Program-made: the position numbers and the translations under genes
Source of the DNA: an uncultured Prevotella sp.
Lineage (GTDB): Bacteria > Bacteroidota > Bacteroidia > Bacteroidales > Bacteroidaceae
DNA: 53,286 bases
Reading direction: 5' to 3'
Assembly (NCBI GenBank): GCA_900550035.1
Contig: URQS01000019.1
Coordinates: 1 to 53,286, forward strand
Shown: positions 39,072-48,470 of the stretch, piece after piece
Layout: each line of letters starts with the position of its first letter
Numbering within the stretch: position 1 is the first letter of the stretch
The notes under the pieces: generated by a model
The model's input: the letters and a program-made list of their open reading frames with translations, nothing else
Told to the model about the DNA's origin: nothing
Databases searched by the model: none

Positions 39072-40406
39072 ATGAATGCAATTGAAACAGTAGAGCGCCT
39101 TAAGCAGCGCTTCCCAAACGAGCCTGAGTATATCCAGGCCGTAAGCCAGGTTCTCGGTACTATCGAGGAGGAGTACAACCGTCATCCGGAATTCGACCGC
39201 GCCAATCTTATTGATCGTCTTTGTATTCCCGATCGTATCATCACATTCCGTGTGACATGGGTTGACGACAAGGGCAACGTGCAGACCAACATGGGCTACC
39301 GTATACAGCACAACAATGCCATTGGTCCGTACAAGGGCGGCATTCGTTTCCACGCATCTGTAAATCCGTCAATCTTGAAGTTCCTTGCCTTTGAGCAGAC
39401 ATTCAAGAATGCCCTCACTACTCTGCCTATGGGCGGTGGCAAGGGAGGTTCCGACTTCTCTCCACGTGGCAAGAGCAACGCTGAGGTGATGCGTTTCTGC
39501 CAGGCATTTATGAACGAACTGTATCGTCACATTGGTCCTGACGAGGACGTTCCGGCTGGTGATATAGGTGTAGGAGGCCGTGAGGTAGGCTACATGTTCG
39601 GTCAGTACAAGAAGCTTACTCATACATTCGTAGGCGTATTGACTGGTAAGGGTCAGGAGTTCGGCGGTTCGCTGATTCGTCCTGAGGCTACTGGCTACGG
39701 CAATGTTTACTTCCTCGAAAACATGCTCAAGACTCGTGGCATCGACATCAAGGGCAAGCGTGTGCTTGTAAGTGGTTCGGGCAACGTGGCACAGTACACA
39801 GTTGAGAAGCTCATCCAGCTGGGTGCAATCCCTGTTACTCTTTCTGACTCTGACGGCTATATTTATGATCCGGACGGAATCGATGCTGAGAAGCTCGCTT
39901 ACGTTAAGGAGTTGAAGAACGTAGAGCGTGGACGTATCCGTGAGTATGCTGAGGAGTACGGCGTGAAGTATGTAGCCGGTGCACGTCCTTGGGGCGAGAA
40001 GGCCGACATTGCTCTGCCTTCAGCAACACAGAACGAGATTGACGGCGACGACGCCCGCACACTCGTTGCCAACGGTGTGATAGCTGTGAGCGAGGGTGCC
40101 AACATGCCTTCTACTCCTGAGGCTATCAAGGTGTTCCAGGATGCCAAGTTGCTCTATGCCCCGGGCAAGGCTGCCAATGCTGGTGGTGTGGCTGTATCTG
40201 GTCTTGAGATGAGCCAGAACTCTGAGCGTCTGCGTTGGAGCAGCGAGGAGGTTGATGCCAAGTTGCACGGCATTATGAACGAAATCCACGCCAACTGCGT
40301 CAAGTACGGCACTCAGGCCGACGGTTATGTCAACTACGTACGTGGTGCCAATGTCACAGGCTTCCTTAAGGTTGCCAAGGCAATGATGGCTCAGGGTATT
40401 GTATAG
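39072..40406 (+). CDS. gdhA: NADP-type glutamate dehydrogenase
   Basis: A 444-aa hexameric enzyme that makes glutamate from 2-oxoglutarate and ammonia. It has the substrate-binding motif PMGGGKGG (catalytic Lys, about 116-123), followed by DVPAGDIGVGGREVGYM. The Rossmann domain carries SGSGNVAQYTVEKL (about 235-248). The length and motif variants fit the NADP-dependent anabolic type I class. A strong bidirectional terminator follows at 40430-40477. Confidence 0.93.
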   Translation: MNAIETVERLKQRFPNEPEYIQAVSQVLGTIEEEYNRHPEFDRANLIDRLCIPDRIITFRVTWVDDKGNVQTNMGYRIQHNNAIGPYKGGIRFHASVNPSILKFLAFEQTFKNALTTLPMGGGKGGSDFSPRGKSNAEVMRFCQAFMNELYRHIGPDEDVPAGDIGVGGREVGYMFGQYKKLTHTFVGVLTGKGQEFGGSLIRPEATGYGNVYFLENMLKTRGIDIKGKRVLVSGSGNVAQYTVEKLIQLGAIPVTLSDSDGYIYDPDGIDAEKLAYVKELKNVERGRIREYAEEYGVKYVAGARPWGEKADIALPSATQNEIDGDDARTLVANGVIAVSEGANMPSTPEAIKVFQDAKLLYAPGKAANAGGVAVSGLEMSQNSERLRWSSEEVDAKLHGIMNEIHANCVKYGTQADGYVNYVRGANVTGFLKVAKAMMAQGIV

Positions 40407-40429
40407 AAAAAAAATCCTACCCATATTTC

Positions 40430-40477
40430 AAAAGGCTCTCGCCATTCCTGAATAACGGAATAGGCGAGAGCCTTTTT
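40430..40477. terminator. Bidirectional terminator between gdhA and the helicase gene
   Basis: Arms 40430-40448 and 40457-40477 pair along 19 bases with one bulge, and have A and T runs at both ends. It serves gdhA and the convergent helicase gene. Confidence 0.85.
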
Positions 40478-40499
40478 ATGTTCATTCGACCAACTGCAA

Positions 40500-42323
40500 T
40501 TACGGCTTCTTGCCAATAAGCACTGTGGCGCGCTGATGCAGATAGTCGTTGAGTCGGAAACCCTCGTCCTTGACATAATTGAGCAGCGCGCGCTTCTGCA
40601 TTATCATTTCCTTGAGAGCTGCATGTTGCTCGGTGAAACGCTTCTTTACGTCCTGTGTGTCGGTAGTCACCTTGGTCGATTTCACGAGTTGTTCTATATC
40701 CGACAGCGTACGTGCGAAGTACGTGGCGCCCTTGGTGAGCCGTTCCTGCAGATGCGTGTCGTGCTGATAGTCGGCGGTGGATATTACAATTTGGTTGTAT
40801 TGCAACTTGAAGCGTTCAGCCACGTCATACATCTGTGTCTTAATGGTGCCAAGTCGTGCCTTATACTCCAATATCAGTTTGGGGTAAGCACGGCGGAAAT
40901 GTCCCGTGAGCAGGTCGATCATACGGTTGAACGAGTCGAGCAGCGGACGGAAGTCGAACAGTTCGCTCACCACCGACAGATAGTAGTCGCGCTGCAGTTG
41001 GCCTATCTGCTCGTTGTTAGGCGTGTGTTCGATGGCATGTGTGGCGTATTCGTCGACAGCAGCGTCGCGTATGATGGCCTGCTGGGGCAGGGGAGCGCTC
41101 AGCACGAGTCCTTCGAGCGTGCGACAACGCGACAGAGCCACGTAGGTCTGGCCGTGTGTGAAGGCACGCTGAACGTCGATGATAGCCTTATCGAACGTCA
41201 ATCCCTGGCTCTTGTGCACGGTTATAGCCCAAGCCGGCTTCACCGGAAATTGCTTGAAGGTGCCGTCAATCTCCTCGGTTATCTCGTTTGTCTTCTCGTT
41301 GATTTCGTATCGTGTGTTCTCCCACTGGTCGGGTTCCACCTTTATCACGTTGCCCGTGTCCTTGGTGCGTACCGTGAAGTTCTTAGGGTTGATGTCCTCG
41401 ATGGTGCCAATCATACCGTTGTAGTATGCCTTTTCAGCCGACGAATCGTTCTTGACGAACATCACTTGAGCGCCCTGCTTCAGAGTGAGCGTCTGTTCGG
41501 TAGGAAACAGCATTTCGGGATACTTGCCCGTAATCTTAGCCTCGTAAGTAAACTCCTTGCCAGGCAGCAGATTGAGCTGTCGGTCGTTCTCGCGTTGTGC
41601 CTGGAAGTTGTGCGTCACGAGTCGTATGTAGCCCTCATCGGCTTCAGGCTGAAATCCCGCAATGTATCGGGAGTTGAGCGCTGCCAGCACCGAAGCGTCA
41701 GCCCGGTTGTCGCGCACCTTGTTAAGTATGTCGAGAAAGCGTTGGTCGTTCTGTCGGTAAACGGTCTTCAGCTCTACGATAGCATATCGGGTGCGCTGCA
41801 AGGCGAGCGACGAGAAGAAGTAGGGCGTGGCATAATAACGCGAGAGCAGTTGCCACTCATCGTCCTTGGCGACGGGTGCCAGCTGACCAAGGTCGCCTAT
41901 CATGACCATCTGAACACCGCCAAACGGCAGATTGTTTTTGCGGAAACGACGCAGCACAGCATCCACAGCGTCGAGCAGGTCGGCGCGCACCATGGAAATC
42001 TCGTCAATCACGAGCGTGTCGATTGATCGTATTATGCGAATCTTCTGTTTGGAGAATCGGTATTGCTGTTCCTTGGTCTTGTACTGAGCGTCGGGAATAA
42101 AGGGCGCAAACGATAGTTGGAAGAACGAGTGAATGGTAGTTCCCTCGGCGTTGATGGCAGCAATACCCGTAGGTGCCACTACGATAATGCGCTTCGACGA
42201 CTCCTGCTTCAGTCGGCGCAGAAACGTAGTCTTACCCGTACCGGCTTTACCGGTAAGGAACAGGTTTGTATTGGTTGTCTCTATGATGTTCCACGCGAGT
42301 TGCGTCTGTTCGTTCATTTCCAT
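40500..42323 (-). CDS. PIF1-like superfamily 1 helicase
   Basis: A 607-aa protein from ATG 42323 (MEMNEQTQLAWNIIETTNTN). An upstream ATG at 42371 falls inside the -7 box TACTTTTG (42376-42369) and is rejected. The helicase motifs are Walker A LTGKAGTGKTTF, Walker B LVIDEISMVRADLLD, a GDLGQLAPV motif and, near the C-terminal third, WAITVHKSQGLTFDKAIIDV followed by YVALSRCRTLEGL. The last 170 residues are an accessory helical domain. It unwinds DNA 5' to 3' and may resolve replication obstacles or G-quadruplexes. Confidence 0.88.
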   Translation of the reverse strand: MEMNEQTQLAWNIIETTNTNLFLTGKAGTGKTTFLRRLKQESSKRIIVVAPTGIAAINAEGTTIHSFFQLSFAPFIPDAQYKTKEQQYRFSKQKIRIIRSIDTLVIDEISMVRADLLDAVDAVLRRFRKNNLPFGGVQMVMIGDLGQLAPVAKDDEWQLLSRYYATPYFFSSLALQRTRYAIVELKTVYRQNDQRFLDILNKVRDNRADASVLAALNSRYIAGFQPEADEGYIRLVTHNFQAQRENDRQLNLLPGKEFTYEAKITGKYPEMLFPTEQTLTLKQGAQVMFVKNDSSAEKAYYNGMIGTIEDINPKNFTVRTKDTGNVIKVEPDQWENTRYEINEKTNEITEEIDGTFKQFPVKPAWAITVHKSQGLTFDKAIIDVQRAFTHGQTYVALSRCRTLEGLVLSAPLPQQAIIRDAAVDEYATHAIEHTPNNEQIGQLQRDYYLSVVSELFDFRPLLDSFNRMIDLLTGHFRRAYPKLILEYKARLGTIKTQMYDVAERFKLQYNQIVISTADYQHDTHLQERLTKGATYFARTLSDIEQLVKSTKVTTDTQDVKKRFTEQHAALKEMIMQKRALLNYVKDEGFRLNDYLHQRATVLIGKKP

Positions 42324-42448
42324 GTTATGTGTATCGGTTTGTCTTGTCTCTCTTGCTTTATTGAAGTGCAAAAGTAGTCATTTTTTATGATTCAGCCCAC
42401 ATTTACACCATTCTTATATTATTGTTGACAACAATCAAGTGCCCATCT

Positions 42449-42480
42449 TTTGTCTGTTTGGCATTTTCTGAGTACCTTTG
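42449..42480 (+). promoter_or_regulatory. Promoter of the HAD gene, nearly leaderless
   Basis: TTTG (42449-42452), 20 nt, TACCTTTG (42473-42480). The expected start lies only a few bases before ATG 42490. Confidence 0.7.
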
Positions 42481-42489
42481 CCAATAGAT

Positions 42490-43278
42490 ATGATAAAAGC
42501 AATGTTCTTTGATGTTGACGGCACACTCGTCAGCTTCAACACCCACCGCATACCCGAGTCTACAATACAGGCGTTGCAAGAGGCTCACGACCGTGGCGTT
42601 AAGATATTTACCGCTACGGGTCGTCCGCGCCAGTTGCTCAACAACATTCGCGAGGTGGAACCGATAATGGACGGTTACATACTCGCCACAGGAGCGCTCT
42701 GCACATACGGCGACCACACCGTGCGCGAAGACCTCATACCCTTTGACGAGGCACATGCCGTAGTCGACTTCTGCAACGAGCGCAACCTTCCTGCGGTGGT
42801 TGTGGGCAAGGAGGACATACAGATAATCAATCGCAACGACTTGGTCAACCACGTGTTCTACGACATGCTGAAGGTAGACTACCATAAGTTTGACGTGCCC
42901 GTTGACGACGTCATCAGCCAGGGCATATTGCAGATAACGCCGTTCCTTACCGAGGAAGAGGAGAGCAGCGTATTGCCCAATTTGCCGGGATGCACATCGG
43001 CACGCTGGTATCCTGCCTTCTGCGACATCACATCGGCTGCAGCCGACAAGGCCAACGGCATAAGTGCCATAGCCCAATACATGGGACTGGACATAAGCGA
43101 GACAATGGCGTTTGGCGACGGAGGCAACGACATGTCGATGCTTAGTGCCGCCGGGGTAGGCGTAGCGATGGGCAATGCACTCGACAAGGTGAAGGCCGAG
43201 GCCGACTATGTAACCACAAACGTCGACGACGACGGCATACGCAACGCATTGCTCCACTTCGGAATCATAGACAACTGA
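42490..43278 (+). CDS. HAD-superfamily Cof-type phosphatase
   Basis: A 262-aa protein, start ATG 42490 (MIKAMFFDVDGTLVSF). The haloacid dehalogenase motifs are FDVDGTL (nucleophile Asp at the first D), TATGRP (motif II), a Lys region and FGDGGNDMSML (motif IV). A large C2-type cap (about 80-185) makes it a Cof-type sugar-phosphate or nucleotide phosphatase. It is the first gene of the glycan-processing operon and may act on phosphorylated sugars released by the pathway. Confidence 0.88.
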   Translation: MIKAMFFDVDGTLVSFNTHRIPESTIQALQEAHDRGVKIFTATGRPRQLLNNIREVEPIMDGYILATGALCTYGDHTVREDLIPFDEAHAVVDFCNERNLPAVVVGKEDIQIINRNDLVNHVFYDMLKVDYHKFDVPVDDVISQGILQITPFLTEEEESSVLPNLPGCTSARWYPAFCDITSAAADKANGISAIAQYMGLDISETMAFGDGGNDMSMLSAAGVGVAMGNALDKVKAEADYVTTNVDDDGIRNALLHFGIIDN

Positions 43279-43305
43279 CCTGAAACTACAAAATAACTGA
43301 AAACT

Positions 43306-44418
43306 ATGAAGATATCTACTATTCTACGTTCTTTACTGATTATCATTGTGGGCTTGCCTGCTATGGCAAGCGCCCAGACCAAATGGATGAACCCTACCGA
43401 TGCCAACGAGCCTTACATCTGCGGCCGTGCTTGGAACAAGGAGATGGGAAAGTCGTACAACCGACTGCCGCAACGCTTCAAGGCCACTGTGCCTGGAAGA
43501 GTTTGGGGCAACTCAACGATGACCGCCGGACTCACCGTGCGCTTCGTCACCACATCGCCCAACATCTCGGTCAAGTATGTATGCACATCACAAAGCTACG
43601 GCACGTTCAACCTCTCGGGCATGGTTCATTCGGGTGTCGACCTCTATGGCAAAGCCGCTGACGGCAAGATGCACTGGATAGGCAACCATATGCGATGGAG
43701 CATGAAGGGCGATACTATAACAATATCATTCCCCAAGCTCTCCGTTCCTGCCAATCGCCGTACCGAATACACTCTGTATCTGCCCAATTACAACGGCGTG
43801 AAATGGCTTGCCGTGGGTGTGGACAGCAAGAGCAACTTCCAGTTTGTGCGACAGTCGAAGGAGCGTCCCGTCGTGATTTACGGCTCGTCAATCATTCACG
43901 GAGCCTCGCCTTCGCGTCCGGGCATGTCCATACCCAACATCGTAGGTCGCGAGATGGGCTTCCCTTTGATTAACCTCGGATTCTCGGGCAGCGCCTATAT
44001 GGAGCCAGCCGTATTCGATATGTTGGGCGAGATAGACGCACGTCTGTTCGTACTCGACCCTATACCCAACAGCAACAACCTTCCGGTAGCCGAAATCACC
44101 AAGCGGGCATTGGCTGGAGTGCGCAAGCTTCGCAGCGTAAGCAAGGCTCCGATATTGCTGGTTGAGAACCATCCACAACCCGACAGCATCTTCCGTGCTG
44201 ACATAGCCGACCATTATCGTCGTGCAAGTCAGGCGCTGCACAAGGCTTACAAGCAGCTTCAGGCAGAAGGCGTGAAGGGACTGTATTATATGTATGGCAG
44301 CGAGATAAAGCTCAAGGAGGACGACATGATTGAGGGAACTCATCCCAACGACACCGGTTGTCGTGCCTATGCCGAGGCATACAAGCGCAAGATAAGAACA
44401 ATATTAACTAAAAAATAA
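43306..44418 (+). CDS. Secreted SGNH/GDSL esterase
   Basis: A 370-aa protein with a signal peptide (about 1-23). An N-terminal beta-sandwich of the GxDLY kind (SGVDLYGKAADGKMHWIG, about 106-123) precedes an SGNH domain with YGSSIIHGASPS (Ser nucleophile block, about 192-203), GFSGSA (block II), an Asn block (PNSNN) and GTHPND (catalytic Asp-His region, about 344-349). Such proteins remove acyl groups from glycans. It lies 27 nt after the HAD gene and 6 nt before the YhcH gene, clearly one operon. Confidence 0.85.
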   Translation: MKISTILRSLLIIIVGLPAMASAQTKWMNPTDANEPYICGRAWNKEMGKSYNRLPQRFKATVPGRVWGNSTMTAGLTVRFVTTSPNISVKYVCTSQSYGTFNLSGMVHSGVDLYGKAADGKMHWIGNHMRWSMKGDTITISFPKLSVPANRRTEYTLYLPNYNGVKWLAVGVDSKSNFQFVRQSKERPVVIYGSSIIHGASPSRPGMSIPNIVGREMGFPLINLGFSGSAYMEPAVFDMLGEIDARLFVLDPIPNSNNLPVAEITKRALAGVRKLRSVSKAPILLVENHPQPDSIFRADIADHYRRASQALHKAYKQLQAEGVKGLYYMYGSEIKLKEDDMIEGTHPNDTGCRAYAEAYKRKIRTILTKK

Positions 44419-44424
44419 AAACCT

Positions 44425-44871
44425 ATGATAGTATCAACACTTAAGCATAGCGACCGCATCGAGTCGCTGCACCCACTGTTCAAGAAAGTATTCGACTATG
44501 TCAAGAGCCACGACCTGCTCAACACTCCATGCGGACGCATTGACATCGACGGCGACAATCTGTTCATCAACAACACCAATCCTACATGCGTTACAGCCGA
44601 CAAGCAGGTGCTTGAGGTTCATCGCCAGTACATCGACATACATATTCCGCTCGACGGAGTAGAGGTGATAGGATGGAAACCGCTTGAGGACTGCACCAAT
44701 CTTACCAAACCCTACGACGAAGCAGCCGACTGCGCTCTCTACACCGAGCCTGCCACAAGCTACATCAATCTGCAACCGGGTCAGTTTATGATTGTTTGGC
44801 CGGAGGATCCGCATGCTCCTATCATCGGCGAGGGCAAGTTGCGCAAGCTTTGCGTAAAGGTTAAGCTGTAG
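44425..44871 (+). CDS. YhcH/YjgK/YiaL-family protein
   Basis: A 148-aa single-domain beta-barrel protein of the DUF386 family, of which E. coli NanQ (YhcH) takes part in sialic-acid anomer conversion. The conserved His/Glu-rich metal-binding core is visible (LEVHRQYIDIHIPLDGVEVI, then GQFMIVWPEDPHAP). It is translationally close to the SGNH gene (6-nt gap). Its place next to a hexosaminidase gene supports a role in amino-sugar or sialic-acid utilisation. A terminator-like hairpin lies after it. Confidence 0.88.
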   Translation: MIVSTLKHSDRIESLHPLFKKVFDYVKSHDLLNTPCGRIDIDGDNLFINNTNPTCVTADKQVLEVHRQYIDIHIPLDGVEVIGWKPLEDCTNLTKPYDEAADCALYTEPATSYINLQPGQFMIVWPEDPHAPIIGEGKLRKLCVKVKL

Positions 44872-44910
44872 GATAAACATATTGTTTTTAAAACAAACTA
44901 TTGCATTGGA

Positions 44911-44960
44911 GGGAGTGTCAAAAGATGATATTTATGTTTTGACACCCCTTCTTTTTATTT
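44911..44960 (+). terminator. Terminator or attenuator ahead of the GH20 gene
   Basis: Stem 44911-44923 with 44937-44948 (one bulge) followed by a T-rich stretch. It lies 7 to 20 nt before the GH20 start with no promoter between that I can see, so it may set the level of GH20 expression. Confidence 0.6.
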
Positions 44961-44966
44961 TTATTT

Positions 44967-46853
44967 ATGAAACGAATACTGACTACTCTACTCATTGTCA
45001 CATTCTGCAGCTTGGCTCATGCCTCAATACCGCCATTGCTGCCAATGCCGCAAAAGTCTGCATTCACGGGCAAGTATGTCAAGGCTGATGTGCCTGTGAA
45101 CGAAAAGATAGTGAGCCACATTGACGGAGCCATATTCCAGGATGAGGCTTATCACATTCTCATAACGTCGAAGGCTGTAAACATTGAGGCGACAACACAG
45201 CGCGGACTATATTGGGCACGTCAGACCATGGCACAACTGAAGACAGACAAGAAGGGCAAACAACTCTTGCCGCTGTGCGAAATCACCGACTGGCCGGCGT
45301 TCCGCATTCGTGGATATATGCACGACATTGGTCGCAGCTATATTCCCGTGGACGAGCTGAAGGCTGAAATAGCCATGCTCAGCCGCTTCAAGATCAACAC
45401 CTTCCACTGGCATCTCACCGAGAATCAGGCGTGGCGACTGGAGAGCAAACTCTATCCGCAGCTCAACGCACCTGCCAATATGGAGCGCTCGAAGGGCAAG
45501 TATTACACACTGGCTGAGGCTCGCGACCTCGTTGAATTCTGCCGCCAGCACCACGTATTGCTCATCCCTGAGATTGACATGCCGGGTCATAGCGCAGCCT
45601 TTGAGCGCACCTTCGGCTTCGGCATGCAGACTCCTGAGGGCACACGCATCATGAAGGACATCATTGCCGAGGCTTGCGACGCTCTCGATGTGCCCTATCT
45701 GCATATAGGTACAGACGAAGTGCAGTTCACCAATCCTCAGTTTGTGCCCGAAATGGTGGCGTTTGTCCGCTCAAAGGGCAAGAAGGTGATTTCGTGGAAC
45801 CCTGGTTGGAAATATAAGAAGGGCGAGATTGATATGACGCAGTTGTGGAGCTATCGTGGCAAGGCGCAGCCCGGCATTCCTGCCATCGACTGCCGTTTCC
45901 ACTATGCCAACCACTTCGACAACTATGCCGACCTCGTTGCGCTCTTCAACTCCCGCATCTACAATCAGCCGATGGGTAGCGACGACTTGGCTGGCTGCAT
46001 CATGGCGTTCTGGAACGACCGCTATATCGACAACACCCGACAGCTGCTCGACGAGAACAACTTCTATCCCTACATGCTCACACTGGCTGAACGCGCATGG
46101 CGAGGCGGAGGCCGTGGCTATTTCGACGGAAAGACCACGCTGTTGTGGGACGACGAACCTGAGCAGAAGGCTGAGTTTGCCGAGTTTGAGAACCGTATGC
46201 TTTGGCACAAGCAGCACACGTTGAATGGACAGCCGTTCGCCTACGAGCGTCAGGCTGACGTAGAGTGGCGCATCACCGACGCATTCCCCAACGACGGCAA
46301 TCTGCAGATGAGTTTCCCACCCGAAGAACATCTTGCAGCAATTGGCACGCCTGCTACTGATGTGAAATCGTACGAATACAATGGCAATACGTACAATTCG
46401 CGCACCATCACAGGCAACGGAATCTATCTGCGCCACGTATGGGGTACGCTTGTTCCGGAATTCTACAAAGACCCTAAGGAGAACAGTACGGCATACGCCA
46501 CACGCTGGATTTACTCGAAGAAAGCGTGTACGGCGCATCTGTATCTGGAAACTTACAACTACAGCCGTTCGGAAAGCGACCTGCCACCACGTGCCGGAAC
46601 GTGGGACTATAAGGGCAGCCGTGCGTGGATTAACGGCAATGAGATAATGCCACCCGTGTGGACAAACACCCACACCGAGCGTACCAACGAACTGCCGTTG
46701 CGCAACGAGAACTGCGTGTCGCGTCCGCCCGTCGACATCCGATTGAACAAGGGTTGGAACAAGCTGGTGCTGAAGTTGCCCGTAGGCAAGTTTCAGGCTA
46801 AAGAGACTCGACTCGTAAAGTGGATGTTCTCAGCCACGGTTGTCATGCCGTAA
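44967..46853 (+). CDS. Secreted GH20 beta-hexosaminidase
   Basis: A 628-aa protein with a signal peptide (about 1-19). A GH20b-type N-terminal domain leads into the catalytic barrel (about 110-400), with the catalytic pair in YLHIGTDEVQF (Asp-Glu, about 248-250), FHWHLTENQAWRLE and the substrate-binding WNPGWKYKK. The C-terminal 200 residues form a beta-rich accessory domain. It removes terminal N-acetylglucosamine or N-acetylgalactosamine from host or dietary glycans, probably in the periplasm. It is the last gene of the operon and is followed by a bidirectional-type hairpin. Confidence 0.9.
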   Translation: MKRILTTLLIVTFCSLAHASIPPLLPMPQKSAFTGKYVKADVPVNEKIVSHIDGAIFQDEAYHILITSKAVNIEATTQRGLYWARQTMAQLKTDKKGKQLLPLCEITDWPAFRIRGYMHDIGRSYIPVDELKAEIAMLSRFKINTFHWHLTENQAWRLESKLYPQLNAPANMERSKGKYYTLAEARDLVEFCRQHHVLLIPEIDMPGHSAAFERTFGFGMQTPEGTRIMKDIIAEACDALDVPYLHIGTDEVQFTNPQFVPEMVAFVRSKGKKVISWNPGWKYKKGEIDMTQLWSYRGKAQPGIPAIDCRFHYANHFDNYADLVALFNSRIYNQPMGSDDLAGCIMAFWNDRYIDNTRQLLDENNFYPYMLTLAERAWRGGGRGYFDGKTTLLWDDEPEQKAEFAEFENRMLWHKQHTLNGQPFAYERQADVEWRITDAFPNDGNLQMSFPPEEHLAAIGTPATDVKSYEYNGNTYNSRTITGNGIYLRHVWGTLVPEFYKDPKENSTAYATRWIYSKKACTAHLYLETYNYSRSESDLPPRAGTWDYKGSRAWINGNEIMPPVWTNTHTERTNELPLRNENCVSRPPVDIRLNKGWNKLVLKLPVGKFQAKETRLVKWMFSATVVMP

Positions 46854-46890
46854 AGACAATATCCCCCTTTTAAGGAAAACAATAATTAAT

Positions 46891-46924
46891 AAAGGAGGCA
46901 CATTCTGATTAATGTGTCTCCTTT
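46891..46924 (+). terminator. Terminator of the GH20 operon
   Basis: Arms 46891-46904 and 46911-46924 (13 of 14 paired) with a 6-nt loop and TTTATTTTTTT after. The stop codon of the leftward flippase gene (46909) lies inside it. Confidence 0.75.
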
Positions 46925-48378
46925 ATTTTTTTACGTATGGAATAAACCGACAGAAATGCGTCGATAACGAAAACCATCACTCCAAGTAGGCAATACCATA
47001 AGGTGTTGCCTACGTTTGTTATGGCATACATGCAAAGTCCGCAAACCATGTGCGGTATGGTGGTCTTGATGATGGTGCCCGACATCCGGTAGCCGTACCT
47101 CATACGGCATACTGCCCATGCGAAAAACATCTCGACAAAGTAGGCTGCCGTTATGCCGATACCCATTCCCTTTAGGCCAAGCATCTCAAATCCCAACACT
47201 ACAAACGACACGAGCAGCACACCGCTGAATACTTCCACCACAATAAACGTCTTTGAGTCGCCACGCGACAAAGCCACATATTCAATAGGCAGATACACTC
47301 CGCGACAGTACATCGAAAGCGCTGCAACCTGCAGCATAGGCAGAGCTGCGGCGAACTTTCCGCTGTACAGCAACGGCAAAAGCACAGGCATGCACATTAT
47401 GAAGAGTACGGCGAGGGGCGAGACGATAGTCATGGTTGCACCAATCTGGCGGTTTACGGCATCGTTTAGTTCGCTGCCGTTGCTGCTGATGCCCGAAAGA
47501 CGAGGAAAATAGTCGGTGTCCATAGCCGTAAACACAATGCCTGCGTATGTGAACACCATAGCATACACTGCATTGTAGAGTCCTACGGTGGCTATGTCGG
47601 CAGCGTTGCTCAGATAGGCTCTGATAGCCATCTCGACACCACTGCCCATAATGCCCGACACCACAAAGGCGATGCCAAGTCCGAGGAAAGCCCTACCTTC
47701 GTGCACACACGCCTTGCTTATGGCGAGAGTGAGCGGATAGCGGCGCAGCGAATAGGCTGTTACGGTAAGAGCCTGCACTACAGCCATAAGCACAAGCGAC
47801 GCCACTATGCCGTCGCAACCGTATATCCAATATATCGGAACCGACACAGCCAGTACGCCCACAGCACCGCATACGGATACGATGGCAAGCTGTCGCAGCA
47901 GTCGGGTGGCTTTAAGTATAGCCGTTTCGCCCAATGCAATGATGGTCAGGGCAACGACCGGAGCAAGGCAGATGAATTGTATGGTATAGTCGTAGGTGGC
48001 GAATGTCCACCTGCTGAGCAATGGCGACAGGCATGCGAACGCCATCATGCCCAATAGCGACGTAATGCACGTCCAGTGTCTGAGCACGTGTATCTTGTGA
48101 TTTAGCAAACCGGTATCGCCCGTCTCGAAAGCCTGCGACAGTTCTTTTACAGCACTGGCATGAATGCCGAGGTTGGATGTGTTGACAATGAAATTGATAG
48201 TCGACGTATATAATGCGACAATGCCCATACCCAACGGACCAAGCAATACGGCAACAAGTTTGTTGCGAATCAGTCCGATAAGTATGTTGAGCATCTGCAC
48301 GCCACCAAAAAGGCTCGTGTATTTTAATATGTGCGAATAGCTGCCGTTATTATTCTTCATTATATTCACTAACGACAT
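46909..48378 (-). CDS. Polysaccharide flippase (Wzx/MATE-like)
   Basis: A 489-aa integral membrane protein with about 12-14 transmembrane helices, as in oligosaccharide flippases of the MVF superfamily. It starts MSLVNIMKNNNGSYSH (M7 is an alternative start), and the typical first helix region YTSLFGGVQMLNILIGLIRN is followed by LLGPLGMGIVALY. Such proteins move lipid-linked glycan units across the inner membrane. No glycosyltransferase genes are adjacent in the window. It is convergent with the GH20 gene and divergent from the SusC-like gene. Confidence 0.85.
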   Translation of the reverse strand: MSLVNIMKNNNGSYSHILKYTSLFGGVQMLNILIGLIRNKLVAVLLGPLGMGIVALYTSTINFIVNTSNLGIHASAVKELSQAFETGDTGLLNHKIHVLRHWTCITSLLGMMAFACLSPLLSRWTFATYDYTIQFICLAPVVALTIIALGETAILKATRLLRQLAIVSVCGAVGVLAVSVPIYWIYGCDGIVASLVLMAVVQALTVTAYSLRRYPLTLAISKACVHEGRAFLGLGIAFVVSGIMGSGVEMAIRAYLSNAADIATVGLYNAVYAMVFTYAGIVFTAMDTDYFPRLSGISSNGSELNDAVNRQIGATMTIVSPLAVLFIMCMPVLLPLLYSGKFAAALPMLQVAALSMYCRGVYLPIEYVALSRGDSKTFIVVEVFSGVLLVSFVVLGFEMLGLKGMGIGITAAYFVEMFFAWAVCRMRYGYRMSGTIIKTTIPHMVCGLCMYAITNVGNTLWYCLLGVMVFVIDAFLSVYSIRKKIKETH

Positions 48379-48470
48379 AAAAGTTAAAATATTATCTTCG
48401 CATTAACATCTAATTGCAAATTAATTTGTAACTTAGCACCATTATAATAAACCTAAAACACCAAAACCCT

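Noticed and set aside
40536..42026. 496-codon open frame on the plus strand
   Set aside because: It is antisense to the PIF1-like helicase gene and has no recognisable domain.
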